DNA of 64,000 nt, taken from the IMG/VR virus record IMGVR_UViG_3300028800_000006, positions 1-64,000 of that record; one strand, 5' to 3'. Source of the DNA: a virus. Both the position numbers and the translations under genes were made by a program. Every line of letters starts with the position of its first letter. Positions within the stretch are counted from its first letter, which is position 1. Shown piece by piece: positions 6,414 to 14,088 of the stretch. Under the pieces are notes generated by a model, which saw only the letters and a list, made by a program, of their open reading frames with translations, had not been told where the DNA came from and searched no databases.

Positions 6414-8134
6414 AACCGTTTGTCGTCTCCCCCGAGGTCTCCTTCCCGGCGAATGCAGCCACCTCCACCTTTGCCTATCTCGGCACACGCGGCAGCGGTA
6501 AGACCTTCGCGGCCGGCGTCATGGCGGAGGAGTTTCTTGCTCAACACGTGCAGGTGGTTGTTGTGGACTTGGTGGGGACGTGGTGGGCACTCCGCCTCAA
6601 CCACGACGGCAAGCGGCCCGGCTTCGATATCCCGGTCTTCGGCGGCATCCACGGTGATATCCCGCTCGCGCCCACCGCAGGTGGCCTCGTGGCGTCGCTC
6701 ATTGCCGAGCGCGGCATGTCGATGGTGCTCGACATCTCCGACTTCACGATCGGGCAGCAGCGCCGATTCGTCACCGACCTGGCGCACGACGTGTTCCAGC
6801 TCAAGAAGCGGAACCCGTCGCCTGTTCACTTCATCTTCGAGGAAGGCCACGAGGTGTTCCCGCAGTTCGTCGATGGCGCTGCTGCTCCGCTCGTTGGCGC
6901 CACCACGCGCATGTGGAAGATCGGCCGGAACTACGGCATCGGCGGCACGATCATCAGCCAGCGTGCCGCCGAGGTGAACAAGAGCGCGCTCAACCTCACC
7001 GATCGGATCATCACAGGCCAGCTCAAGGCGCCCGAGGACATCAAGCGCATCGATGGGTGGGCCAACTCGAATGGCGTGTCGGACGCGATGGTCAAGGAGC
7101 TGCCGAAGCTGCCGAAGGGCACGCTCATCGTGTGGGGGGAGACGGGTGCGGTTCGAACCGTGTTCAAGCCTAAGCTCACGTTCGACGCCTCGCGTACGCC
7201 AGACGGAACCATCAGTCGAAAGCGGCTCGCGCCGATCGATCTCGAAGCTGTGCGCACCGCAATGGCTGCAAGCGTGGAGGAGGCGCAGGCCAACGATCCG
7301 AAGGCACTGCGGGCGCGAATCACTGAACTGGAGAAGAAGCTGCGCGAGGTTCCAGCAGCGGCCCCAGGCAAGACGATCGAGAAGCCTGTGGTGAAGGAAT
7401 CTGACCTGAAGCGCGTGGAGGCGGCTGAGAAACGAACTGAAGCGCTAGCCGATCGCTGGCTAGCCAGCACGAATGAGCTGAAAGATGTTGTGCGAGCGCT
7501 GGCACGGACGGTAGCGGAGGCGATGACGTTGCGAACAGCACCGCCTGTAGCAGCACCACGACGCTTTGGCGATGGCATCAACACATTCAGGCCGCTTGGG
7601 AAGGAACAGACTCTGCAAGAGGCGTCATACACGCGTCAGATGCAGCAGTCTGGCGGCGTCGAGCACATTCCCGACAAGTGCCAACGCATGCTCGCGGCGC
7701 TCCGGCACGGCGAGGCGATGGGGATGAAGACGATGCCGTTCAAGTCTGTCGCACTCATCGCTGGAGTAGCGCCCACGTCTGGCACGACGAGCAATCGCAA
7801 GGGCCTTCTCACCAAAGGCGGATACATGACCACGCACGGCGATCAGGTACAACTCACAGACAAAGGCCGGGCCTATCCAATCGACGTGGAGATGCCGCCT
7901 ACTGAGCCGAAAGCACTGCTCGCCTATTGGAAGCGTGAGATCGGCACGGAGAAGATCGCCACGATGCTGGATGTGGTGGTCACGCGAGGCCAAGCGACGA
8001 GTGAAGAGTTAGCAGAAGCGGCGGGCATGGAGATGTCGGGGACATTCAGCAACTACAAGGGTGAGCTGACCCGCCGGGGTCTGATCATCAAACAGGGCAA
8101 CGCCTACGTGCCCGCAGAGGCATTCACACGATGA
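6410..8134 (+). CDS. HerA/FtsK-superfamily ATPase, candidate DNA packaging or translocation motor
   Basis: 574 residues. Walker A is GTRGSGKT (25-32) and Walker B FIFEE (141-145), with the Glu-Glu pair typical of HerA-like ATPases. SQRAAEVNK near 187 matches the conserved SQR/TQR element. After the ATPase core (to about 260) come a coiled coil (about 300-365) and two winged-helix-like segments (about 425-575). HerA/FtsK motors move DNA: in tailless membrane phages (PRD1, PM2 type) they package the genome, in cells and plasmids they act in resection or transfer. No terminase is visible in the window, which makes packaging a serious option. The DNA-binding C-terminal extension is not typical of PRD1 P9. 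Confidence 0.75.
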   Translation: MKPFVVSPEVSFPANAATSTFAYLGTRGSGKTFAAGVMAEEFLAQHVQVVVVDLVGTWWALRLNHDGKRPGFDIPVFGGIHGDIPLAPTAGGLVASLIAERGMSMVLDISDFTIGQQRRFVTDLAHDVFQLKKRNPSPVHFIFEEGHEVFPQFVDGAAAPLVGATTRMWKIGRNYGIGGTIISQRAAEVNKSALNLTDRIITGQLKAPEDIKRIDGWANSNGVSDAMVKELPKLPKGTLIVWGETGAVRTVFKPKLTFDASRTPDGTISRKRLAPIDLEAVRTAMAASVEEAQANDPKALRARITELEKKLREVPAAAPGKTIEKPVVKESDLKRVEAAEKRTEALADRWLASTNELKDVVRALARTVAEAMTLRTAPPVAAPRRFGDGINTFRPLGKEQTLQEASYTRQMQQSGGVEHIPDKCQRMLAALRHGEAMGMKTMPFKSVALIAGVAPTSGTTSNRKGLLTKGGYMTTHGDQVQLTDKGRAYPIDVEMPPTEPKALLAYWKREIGTEKIATMLDVVVTRGQATSEELAEAAGMEMSGTFSNYKGELTRRGLIIKQGNAYVPAEAFTR

Positions 8135-8346
8135 CCACAAAGAAGACCACGAAGAAGCGCGACGAAGGCCGCTACCGCAACGTGCGCATGACGCCGGATA
8201 GCTACAAGCGGCTGGAGGATCTGCTGGCGATGGTCGCGAAAGCAGGGTGGGCGGCTGTTGGGTCGGCCAGAAGTGATCGCGTGACGTACACAGCTGTGGT
8301 GGGCGAGGCGATCGACCAGCTGATGGATCGGGCGAAGAAGCGATAG
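8131..8346 (+). CDS. Small basic protein, possible ribbon-helix-helix
   Basis: 71 residues, overlapping the ATPase stop by 4 bases. A Lys-rich tail leads into RYRNVRMTPDSYKRLEDLLA, a strand followed by a helix as in Arc/MetJ-type ribbon-helix-helix DNA-binding proteins. A second helix (YTAVVGEAIDQLMDRAKK) follows. It may partner the ATPase or autoregulate the operon. Confidence 0.5.
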   Translation: MTTKKTTKKRDEGRYRNVRMTPDSYKRLEDLLAMVAKAGWAAVGSARSDRVTYTAVVGEAIDQLMDRAKKR

Positions 8347-8359
8347 AATCTGTCTCGTC

Positions 8360-9172
8360 GTGACCGAACAAGAAAGGCTCATCAAGCAGTGGATGCCCCT
8401 CGCTTACCTCGTGGCGCGGGACTACTCGCGCCACTGCATCGGAACCGCTGAAGCTGACGACATTCGATCGGCGGCGCTGGAGGGCCTGGTGCGTGCGGCG
8501 CAGTCGTTCGACGTTGGGCGCGGAGCGACCTTCGCCACGCACGCCAGGAACATGATCGGGTGGTCGATCTGTGGCTATCGGGCTGGCAGCCACATGCTGA
8601 TGGGCCGGGGCGCGATGACCCACGCGCGGAAGCTGGGCAAGGCGCCGCCGGCCGTCACCTCGACTTCTGCGATCGAGAACTTCGAGGAGCGTGTGGCTGC
8701 GGGTGGGGGCGATGCATTCGACGACGCTGCCCTGGCTGAACAGCGGCAGCAGCTTCGGGCAGCCATCCGGCAGCTGCCGCGCAGAACGGCCGATGCAGTC
8801 TCGATGTACTACTTTGAGGAGCTGACGTTCGCTCAGTTGGGGAAGCGGCTGAAGCTCACCCGGCAGCGGGCTCAGCAGATCGTCGAGGACGGCGTGACCC
8901 GAGTGGCAGAGCTTGTACAGCGCCAGCAGCCTGCAGAGCAGGAGGCAGCTCTGCCTATCAAGTGGCGCGTGCCCAACGGCCAACGGGCGGCCTTGGCTTG
9001 GGGGCCTGTCGACGCAAACGGCTTCTCCGTGCACTACCTCTGCAATGGCACGGGGAAGATCGGCATGCAGCGCAGCGTGAAAGGGGAGCGGCGCATCGAC
9101 GTGCGCGCCTGTGAGGCGTGTTCGGGCAAGGGGCACCGCAGGCTTGCCGAGCCGCTCGCCTCCGCTGTATAA
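8360..9172 (+). CDS. Sigma-70-family RNA polymerase sigma factor with C-terminal zinc hairpin
   Basis: 270 residues from GTG. Region 2 spans about 10-75: ADDIRSAALEGLVRAAQSFD and GATFATHARNMI are the core-binding and -10 elements. Region 4 is at about 135-190, with LPRRTADAVSMYYFEELTFA and LKLTRQRAQQIVEDG as the -35-binding HTH. The tail (about 215-262) has CNGTG and CEACSGKG, a DnaJ-like zinc motif not expected in sigma factors. It probably redirects host polymerase to phage promoters. A TAGAAT -10 lies 10 bases before the start, with a poor -35. Confidence 0.85.
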   Translation: MTEQERLIKQWMPLAYLVARDYSRHCIGTAEADDIRSAALEGLVRAAQSFDVGRGATFATHARNMIGWSICGYRAGSHMLMGRGAMTHARKLGKAPPAVTSTSAIENFEERVAAGGGDAFDDAALAEQRQQLRAAIRQLPRRTADAVSMYYFEELTFAQLGKRLKLTRQRAQQIVEDGVTRVAELVQRQQPAEQEAALPIKWRVPNGQRAALAWGPVDANGFSVHYLCNGTGKIGMQRSVKGERRIDVRACEACSGKGHRRLAEPLASAV

Positions 9173-9173
9173 C
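9144..9173 (+). promoter_or_regulatory. Promoter for the 9181 gene
   Basis: TTGCCG, 18-base spacer, TATAAC, then 7 bases to the GTG at 9181. It lies entirely within the 3' end of the sigma factor gene; the TAA stop is part of the -10 box. Confidence 0.5.
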
Positions 9174-9180
9174 TAGCCTC

Positions 9181-9414
9181 GTGGCGGACAACAGCATCTC
9201 GGACGCAGACTTCGTCAACTCCTTCCTGAAGGCGGCACGGGAGCGCAAGCTGTCCGTGGTCGCCATCTACGGCGTGCGCGAGGGGATGAACGCCAAGCTG
9301 CGGCTCGTGTCGAGCGTCGGGCCAGGCCCGACGCAAGGCGTACTGGCGTGGCTGCGCAGCCAGCCCAGTCTGGAAGCCGAGCAGGCGCCCGCCGAGCCGG
9401 AGCTGAAGCAGTGA
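9181..9414 (+). CDS. Small protein, unknown (77 residues)
   Basis: GTG start at 9181 chosen from the promoter and -10 spacing. Composition: an amphipathic helix (DADFVNSFLKAARERK), two strands (LSVVAIYGV, AKLRLVSSVG) and a helix, then an acidic Pro/Glu-rich tail. The next gene has a similar strand-helix order and may be a diverged tandem duplicate. Confidence 0.55.
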   Translation: MADNSISDADFVNSFLKAARERKLSVVAIYGVREGMNAKLRLVSSVGPGPTQGVLAWLRSQPSLEAEQAPAEPELKQ

Positions 9415-9629
9415 ATCCGCGGCTGAAGCAGTTTCTGCAGACCGTGGCACAGCTCGCCGGGCAGCTCGGGTCGCCGGTGCTGATCGTCGTGCGCGACCCC
9501 GGAACGCGTCGGGTTCACTTCGTGGGGACGCCGGGCTCGCTCGACAACATGAGGCCCGAGATCGCAGCGAAGGTGGGGGCGGGCGGCGGAGAAGAGCAGG
9601 CGGACGCGGGCTGGGAGAGCCACGTCTGA
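9411..9629 (+). CDS. Small protein, unknown (72 residues)
   Basis: GTG overlaps the previous stop (GTGA). Helix LKQFLQTVAQLAGQLG, strands SPVLIVVRD and RRVHFVGTPG, then helix, parallel to the 9181 gene product; possibly a paralogue. Function unknown. Confidence 0.55.
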   Translation: MNPRLKQFLQTVAQLAGQLGSPVLIVVRDPGTRRVHFVGTPGSLDNMRPEIAAKVGAGGGEEQADAGWESHV

Positions 9630-9865
9630 TGGGGTTCACCTCGTGCGCAACTGGTGGTCTCGGGTGCAACGACCCATCGACGTGTCAGGGGTGTGGTGGC
9701 CCGTTGCTCGAAGAGAACGTGCGTATCGCTGACGGCTGCCCGTGCAACGCTCCGCGTGGCGTGAATCATGGGCTGGTTTCGAAGGCGACGTGCACCTGCC
9801 TGGAGTGTGATCCGGCACAGACAGGACACGCCCGCGCTTTGCACGCTACGGTGACGACGAAGTGA
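9629..9865 (+). CDS. Cysteine-rich protein, likely zinc-binding
   Basis: 78 residues with eleven Cys, including CNDPSTCQGCGG, CPCN and CTCLECD, plus His residues. The ATG overlaps the upstream stop by one base. Multiple zinc sites are likely, function unknown. Its 3' end overlaps the convergent DnaA-domain gene by 20 bases. Confidence 0.6.
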   Translation: MGFTSCATGGLGCNDPSTCQGCGGPLLEENVRIADGCPCNAPRGVNHGLVSKATCTCLECDPAQTGHARALHATVTTK

Positions 9866-10103
9866 CCTGGCCCGGTAGCTGAGCAGCACTCGTCAGCCCT
9901 AACCAGAACCGCACCGACGTGGGGTGCTTGCCGAGCAGCCGGCCGATGTCTGAATAAGTGAGGTCAGGACACGTGGCGAACAATCGCTGGGCTGCGAGCT
10001 TCCGAGCGCGTGTCAAAGCAGCCCATCGGCGCCCTGATCGCATCTGGCGCACTGTCACGCTGGTCTCTCGTGCCACCTGGCACAGGATCTCGTTGGGGCT
10101 CAT
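9846..10103 (-). CDS. DnaA domain IV-like DNA-binding protein
   Basis: 85 residues from ATG 10103. The sequence follows the C-terminal domain of DnaA: an N-terminal helix (EILCQVARETSVTVRQMRSG), a basic helix (RKLAAQRLFA), then LTYSDIGRLLGKHPTSVRFW, matching the DnaA signature in which the Asp-His of xGRDHTTV is here Lys-His-Pro. The AAA+ part is absent. Such stand-alone domains occur in phages and may bind DnaA boxes to recruit or block host initiation. Confidence 0.75.
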   Translation of the reverse strand: MSPNEILCQVARETSVTVRQMRSGRRWAALTRARKLAAQRLFATCPDLTYSDIGRLLGKHPTSVRFWLGLTSAAQLPGQVTSSSP

Positions 10104-10600
10104 GCAGCGGCCTGCTGGAGGTTCAGCACAGCAAACGCGCCGTGGTGCTCCTGGGCGGCCCTGTCGTAGGCCCGCGCCGCCTCCACAGCGTCGTCGAAGT
10201 ACCCGAGGTGGAGTCGTCTGGCGTCCGTCGCGATTCGAGCCCGCCACTGGCCGCGCAGCTCGTCCCAGTGCACGCCCTTGTAGCCAGACGTGTTCGATCG
10301 GATGATGCCGCGGTTCCGGTTGTTATCGATGACGCGAGCGGCGCGGAGATTCAAGCGGGTGCAGTGCAGCCCGTCACCGTCTTCATGATCGACGACAGGA
10401 ACAGGCTCGCGGCCCCACAGGCGCCACAGGAACAGGTGCAGGTAGACGCGGCGGCCGTTGATGTGCGCGATGGCGTAGCGCGTGGTCCGTGTGCGTGAGG
10501 GGGAGTTCTGGTGGAGGGTCCAGCGGAAGGTGCTGACGATCTCGAAGTCGTCATCGTCGACTCCGGCAACACCGCCGCCGTGAAGGGGGAGAAGTCTCAC
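10100..10600 (-). CDS. HNH homing-type endonuclease with C-terminal AP2 domain
   Basis: 166 residues. The N-terminal half has the common HNH_3/AP2 layout (VDDDDFEIVSTFRW, then YLHLFLWRLWG, and VDHEDGDGLHCTRLNLR as the catalytic beta-beta-alpha metal motif). Residues about 105-160 form an AP2 DNA-binding domain (SGYKGVHWDELRGQWRARI, LGYFDDAVEAARAYDRAA). The GTG at 10600 overlaps the queE stop and matches the usual start of the family; ATGs at 10612 and 10642 are alternatives. Probably a selfish mobile gene inserted at the end of the queuosine operon. Confidence 0.85.
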   Translation of the reverse strand: MRLLPLHGGGVAGVDDDDFEIVSTFRWTLHQNSPSRTRTTRYAIAHINGRRVYLHLFLWRLWGREPVPVVDHEDGDGLHCTRLNLRAARVIDNNRNRGIIRSNTSGYKGVHWDELRGQWRARIATDARRLHLGYFDDAVEAARAYDRAAQEHHGAFAVLNLQQAAA

Positions 10601-11199
10601 GGAATACCCCATGTTTTGTGCGCCTGCGTGCTCAGCGCCCATCGACCATCACTGTTGCGTGCATCAAGCAACAGGTTCATCACGTGGCTGATGTTCGTGG
10701 CGCCTGTCGGATCTGTCAACGGCTGCAGGTAACGATGGAAGAACGTGGTCTCACGGTCGAGTTCATCGATCTCGCGCCATCCCCAGGAGGACGGAACGAC
10801 GAGCTTCAGTGTGTTACCTGTCCGGTGAGCGTAGCCTGGCGTTTTGGGCGAAACCGTTAACCACTCCACAGGAAGACCTGGAAGCGCCCTGATGCCGCTG
10901 GTTTCTACGTGTACGCGAAAGCGTGCACTATTCAAGCGGTCCACGAGTGCTGTCAGATCGTGATCTGATGGCTCGCCACCCGTGACACATACGATCCCTG
11001 TGGGGGCCAACTGCACGCACTGCGCGATGATCTCATCGGCGGTGCACGATCTAGTAGCTTTCCACGGCGCCTCATCGCACACAGCACGGATGTGACAGTC
11101 GCGCACAGAACATCCTGCAAGGCGCACGAACGTCATCGGATAGCCGACGAAGTGACCTTCACCCTGGAACGATCGAAAGATACGCGTGACTGGGTACAT
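10597..11199 (-). CDS. queE: QueE, 7-carboxy-7-deazaguanine synthase (radical SAM)
   Basis: 200 residues. It converts 6-carboxy-tetrahydropterin to 7-carboxy-7-deazaguanine (CDG). RIFRSFQGEGHFVGYPMTFV is the QueE signature, GGEPSDHD the SAM-binding GGEP motif, and ETSG and SPK follow as in the family. The cluster Cys are spaced CSVRDCHIRAVC (CX4CX5C), not the canonical CX3CX2C. The ATG overlaps the queC stop (TGATG). With QueC and DpdA it makes a 7-deazaguanine base for DNA modification; FolE and QueD are not seen and would come from the host. Confidence 0.85.
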   Translation of the reverse strand: MYPVTRIFRSFQGEGHFVGYPMTFVRLAGCSVRDCHIRAVCDEAPWKATRSCTADEIIAQCVQLAPTGIVCVTGGEPSDHDLTALVDRLNSARFRVHVETSGIRALPGLPVEWLTVSPKTPGYAHRTGNTLKLVVPSSWGWREIDELDRETTFFHRYLQPLTDPTGATNISHVMNLLLDARNSDGRWALSTQAHKTWGIP

Positions 11200-11879
11200 C
11201 ACACGTACTCCGTCGGGTCCAGCACACCAGCAGTCGTGAAGCCCTGCGAACGGATCTGGCAAGAGTCACAGCGCCCGCAAGCTCGTGTGCCGACTGGATC
11301 GTAGCAGGAGTGCGTCAGGCTGTAGTCCACGCCCAACCGAATGCCTTCGCGGATGATGTCGGCCTTTGTCATCGCGATCAGCGGTGCATGAATCTCCCAG
11401 AGCGTCCCACGCGCTCCGGCACGTGTTCCAACCGCAGCCATGGTCTCGAACGCGCGCAGGAACTCTGGACGGCAGTCAGGGTACCCGGAGTAGTCGACCG
11501 CGTTCATGCCTGCGACGATGTGGCGCGTTCCGAGCACCTCGGCCCACGCCAGGGCGAAACACAGAAACAGTGCATTTCGTGCCGGTACGTACGTGATCGG
11601 AATGTCGGCGGACATTGCCGTAGTGTCTCTGTCCTTCGGCACGTCAATGCTGTCCGTGAGGGCCGAGCCACCAATCCAGTTCAGGTCGATCGTGGCTACT
11701 CGATGTGCGGTCACACCAAGAGTCTTTGCAACATACGCTGCCGCCTCAAGCTCCACAGCGTGGCGCTGCCCGTATCGAAATGACAGTGCGTGGCAGTCGA
11801 GTCCTTGTGCAAGTGCCCACGCTAGTGCTGTGGTTGAGTCGACTCCGCCAGACAGAAGAACAACAGCTTTTTCTTTCAT
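11199..11879 (-). CDS. queC: QueC, 7-cyano-7-deazaguanine (preQ0) synthase
   Basis: 226 residues, normal length. SGGVDSTT (10-17) is the PP-loop that adenylates [21 protein letters not shown] and [17 protein letters not shown] are family hallmarks, and the C-terminal [16 protein letters not shown] binds zinc. It makes preQ0 from CDG using ammonia and ATP. One-base overlap with queE; 1 base downstream of the DpdA gene, so all three form one operon. Confidence 0.93.
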   Translation of the reverse strand: MKEKAVVLLSGGVDSTTALAWALAQGLDCHALSFRYGQRHAVELEAAAYVAKTLGVTAHRVATIDLNWIGGSALTDSIDVPKDRDTTAMSADIPITYVPARNALFLCFALAWAEVLGTRHIVAGMNAVDYSGYPDCRPEFLRAFETMAAVGTRAGARGTLWEIHAPLIAMTKADIIREGIRLGVDYSLTHSCYDPVGTRACGRCDSCQIRSQGFTTAGVLDPTEYV

Positions 11880-11880
11880 C

Positions 11881-12693
11881 TCACGTCTCCTTTACTTCTT
11901 GAAGCAGTTCACGCCGCCACTGGAGCGCCCAGTCAGGGCAGTTAGCGCAGTTCTTGTGCCCGGTGCGCCGACGATCGCCTGGCGTGTCGTGCCCCGGTAA
12001 GAGCACAGGGTTCTGCCTGGCCGTGTCGCTCCACGCCGTCGAGTCGGCGCTGTGCAAGACGGACATGCAGTTCCTCACCCCAGCCTTTTTGAATCCAAAA
12101 CCATGGAGGCGCAGCCCGTCGCTGGCAAGCGTCGTCATGATAGTGGTTGCCTCAGCAGTCGACTGCCGGCGACACACAGTGCCCACGCCTACGGTCGCCT
12201 CGTCGCGGAGCCGTACGCCAGCCTTTTCGTATAACTCCTGGCAGCGCCAGTAGTCTGTCAGCTTCCACCCCTGCAAGACAGGGATGACGCGATCACCGAG
12301 CAGCTTGCGTAGGCGCATGAAGTTGGCGACCGTGTTGCGCTGATGAGTCAGAACGGATTTTCCTGTTCCGGCGAAAACAACACCACGTGCCGCGCGTCCA
12401 CCAGCCAGCACGATCGGTTCGCACATCCAGTCTTGCGGCGCAGCCCACAACAGACGCTTGCCGTAGAAGGCGATGTATCTGGACACCTCATCTGCATAGG
12501 CTTCGGGGGAGATTGTCCACCGACCGTGCATCTGCAGTTCTGTGAACCCGCCAGAGTCGAGCGCGAAACAACCGGCAGCCGTTGGAAGAGTCGAGTAGCG
12601 CGCGAGGCGGCGGCGCGAGATGAACAGTGGCACATCAGCAAAGCGCGGGTCTGACAGCCAGCCCGGCTGGTGTGTTCCTAAGAAGAAGCGCAT
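11881..12693 (-). CDS. DpdA-like DNA deazapurine transglycosylase
   Basis: 270 residues. Phage DpdA proteins are TGT relatives that swap guanine in DNA for a 7-deazaguanine. Visible TGT-like features are [11 protein letters not shown] (Asp46, catalytic-type Asp), [10 protein letters not shown] (second Asp region), [21 protein letters not shown], and a C-terminal zinc-like [10 protein letters not shown]. Shorter than bacterial TGT. Its place directly upstream of queC and queE strongly supports insertion of preQ0 or a derivative into phage DNA, protecting against restriction. The exact base cannot be read from sequence. Confidence 0.8.
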   Translation of the reverse strand: MRFFLGTHQPGWLSDPRFADVPLFISRRRLARYSTLPTAAGCFALDSGGFTELQMHGRWTISPEAYADEVSRYIAFYGKRLLWAAPQDWMCEPIVLAGGRAARGVVFAGTGKSVLTHQRNTVANFMRLRKLLGDRVIPVLQGWKLTDYWRCQELYEKAGVRLRDEATVGVGTVCRRQSTAEATTIMTTLASDGLRLHGFGFKKAGVRNCMSVLHSADSTAWSDTARQNPVLLPGHDTPGDRRRTGHKNCANCPDWALQWRRELLQEVKET

Positions 12694-12705
12694 CAGACGA
12701 CGTTC

Positions 12706-13962
12706 TTAGGTCCCACCAGGCACATCCTGCGCGTTCAGCGGGCGGATCGGCAGCACCCTGCCCCCCACATCTCCCGTGCTCTTGCGGTACACCGCCTCGA
12801 TGCCGCTCGTGTTCGCCATGACGATCGAATTCTCTTCACGAAGCGTGTGGATGATCGTCTCCAAGAAGGTCGACTCCATGCGCACGCGGCGGAGAAGGTC
12901 TCGCCGGCTGATGCCGATCTGCCCTGTGCTCTCGACGGCATCGAGCACGCGCTGCCTGTCGCGCTCCCAGACGCCGAGCGCGAGCCGCTCGCCCAGGTGG
13001 AAGATCGACGGCAGGTACAGCTGCTCGACGAACAGGATCGCCCGTGTCATCGCCTCGTACGACACGAGCCAGCCGTTGCCTGCCGCAGGCTCGCCCATGT
13101 CAGCCGCGTAGAGGAGCGCTACCTTCGCGGCGAGCGTCGTGGCGCCGGAGATGTGCGTCTGCATGCGGGACGGCGCCGAGTTGGATTGCGCGTCGCGCGT
13201 GCGTGACCACTGCTCGAACACGTTCCAGGCTTGCGGGCTGAAGCCACCGCAGGGGTGGAACGGATAGTTGATCATGTTGTACAGAACGCCGATGAGGTAG
13301 TTGCGGGCGGCCGGCCACACCGTGGGCATCCTGAAATCCTCGCGCTCACCGTAGAGAAGCAGCATCCGGCTGAAGAAGCCACCGGTCCAGTCTTCTGTGT
13401 CGGTATAGGCGAAGAGAAGGTCCGTCGAGATCGCGCTCTGCATCGACAGACAGATCGGCGGCTCAATGACCGTTTTGGCCTTGCGCAAATTGCGCACGTA
13501 CGCGCGATCGGGAGGCCAGTCGTAGAGATCCATCAAGCACGTGCGGATCGGCTCTCCGTATCCCCGTTGCGTGGTTTTCATGAAGTGCCCGAACTCGCGA
13601 TAGGTGAGCAGGCCGTGTGGTGTAGACCGGATCTGCGCGATCAGCTCTTCGTAGGACCCCGGGATCGGAATCACCAGCTCAGGGTTCGCGGTCTGCAGCA
13701 GATCGATTCCGATGTCCATCGACCCAGTCTTTCGCGCCGACCGGCTCGGGCCCACCAGCAGCGTGTACAGGTTCGGCATCAGAGTGCGCCCGGCCATCCA
13801 CGGACACGAGATCTTCCGGCCAATCGAGCTTGCTAGGACGGTTAGCCCAACACCTACGTGGTAAATCTCGGGCGCATCGGAACACTGAGCCGCGTACTGT
13901 ACGTAACTACGGAGGAATCCCATACTCTGCGGCAGCGATTGCGAGATGCGGTCGGAGAGCAT
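12706..13962 (-). CDS. DUF3987-like protein with P-loop
   Basis: 418 residues. The region from about 35 to 260 resembles DUF3987 (YfjI-type) proteins: a P-loop-like VGPSRSARKT (70-79), LTYREFGHFM, and LYGEREDF. The third residue of the classic GxxGxGK loop is altered, so ATPase activity is uncertain. A C-terminal winged-helix-like stretch (about 335-395) follows. DUF3987 proteins often accompany phage or plasmid primases and helicases. First gene of the leftward modification operon, with its own promoter. Confidence 0.65.
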   Translation of the reverse strand: MLSDRISQSLPQSMGFLRSYVQYAAQCSDAPEIYHVGVGLTVLASSIGRKISCPWMAGRTLMPNLYTLLVGPSRSARKTGSMDIGIDLLQTANPELVIPIPGSYEELIAQIRSTPHGLLTYREFGHFMKTTQRGYGEPIRTCLMDLYDWPPDRAYVRNLRKAKTVIEPPICLSMQSAISTDLLFAYTDTEDWTGGFFSRMLLLYGEREDFRMPTVWPAARNYLIGVLYNMINYPFHPCGGFSPQAWNVFEQWSRTRDAQSNSAPSRMQTHISGATTLAAKVALLYAADMGEPAAGNGWLVSYEAMTRAILFVEQLYLPSIFHLGERLALGVWERDRQRVLDAVESTGQIGISRRDLLRRVRMESTFLETIIHTLREENSIVMANTSGIEAVYRKSTGDVGGRVLPIRPLNAQDVPGGT

Positions 13963-13972
13963 GCGGCCCTCT

Positions 13973-14002
13973 TGTGTACCCGATCAGGAACAATGACGTC
14001 AA
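13973..14002 (-). promoter_or_regulatory. Leftward promoter for the DUF3987-dpdA-queC-queE operon
   Basis: On the minus strand: TTGACG (14002-13997), 18-base spacer, TACACA (13978-13973), 10 bases to the ATG at 13962. It is divergent from the rightward replication promoter 37 bases away. Confidence 0.55.
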
Positions 14003-14038
14003 GAACGTAGAATACTCGTGACACGAGAAAAATAATTC

Positions 14039-14068
14039 TTGACGGTTTTGTCCGGACGGCGTTACAAC
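14039..14068 (+). promoter_or_regulatory. Rightward promoter for the replication block
   Basis: TTGACG, 18-base spacer, TACAAC, 20 bases to the ATG at 14089. The 13963-14088 segment is AT-rich against the surrounding DNA and holds both divergent promoters. Confidence 0.55.
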
Positions 14069-14088
14069 TTGCGACCGTACGCCCCGCC

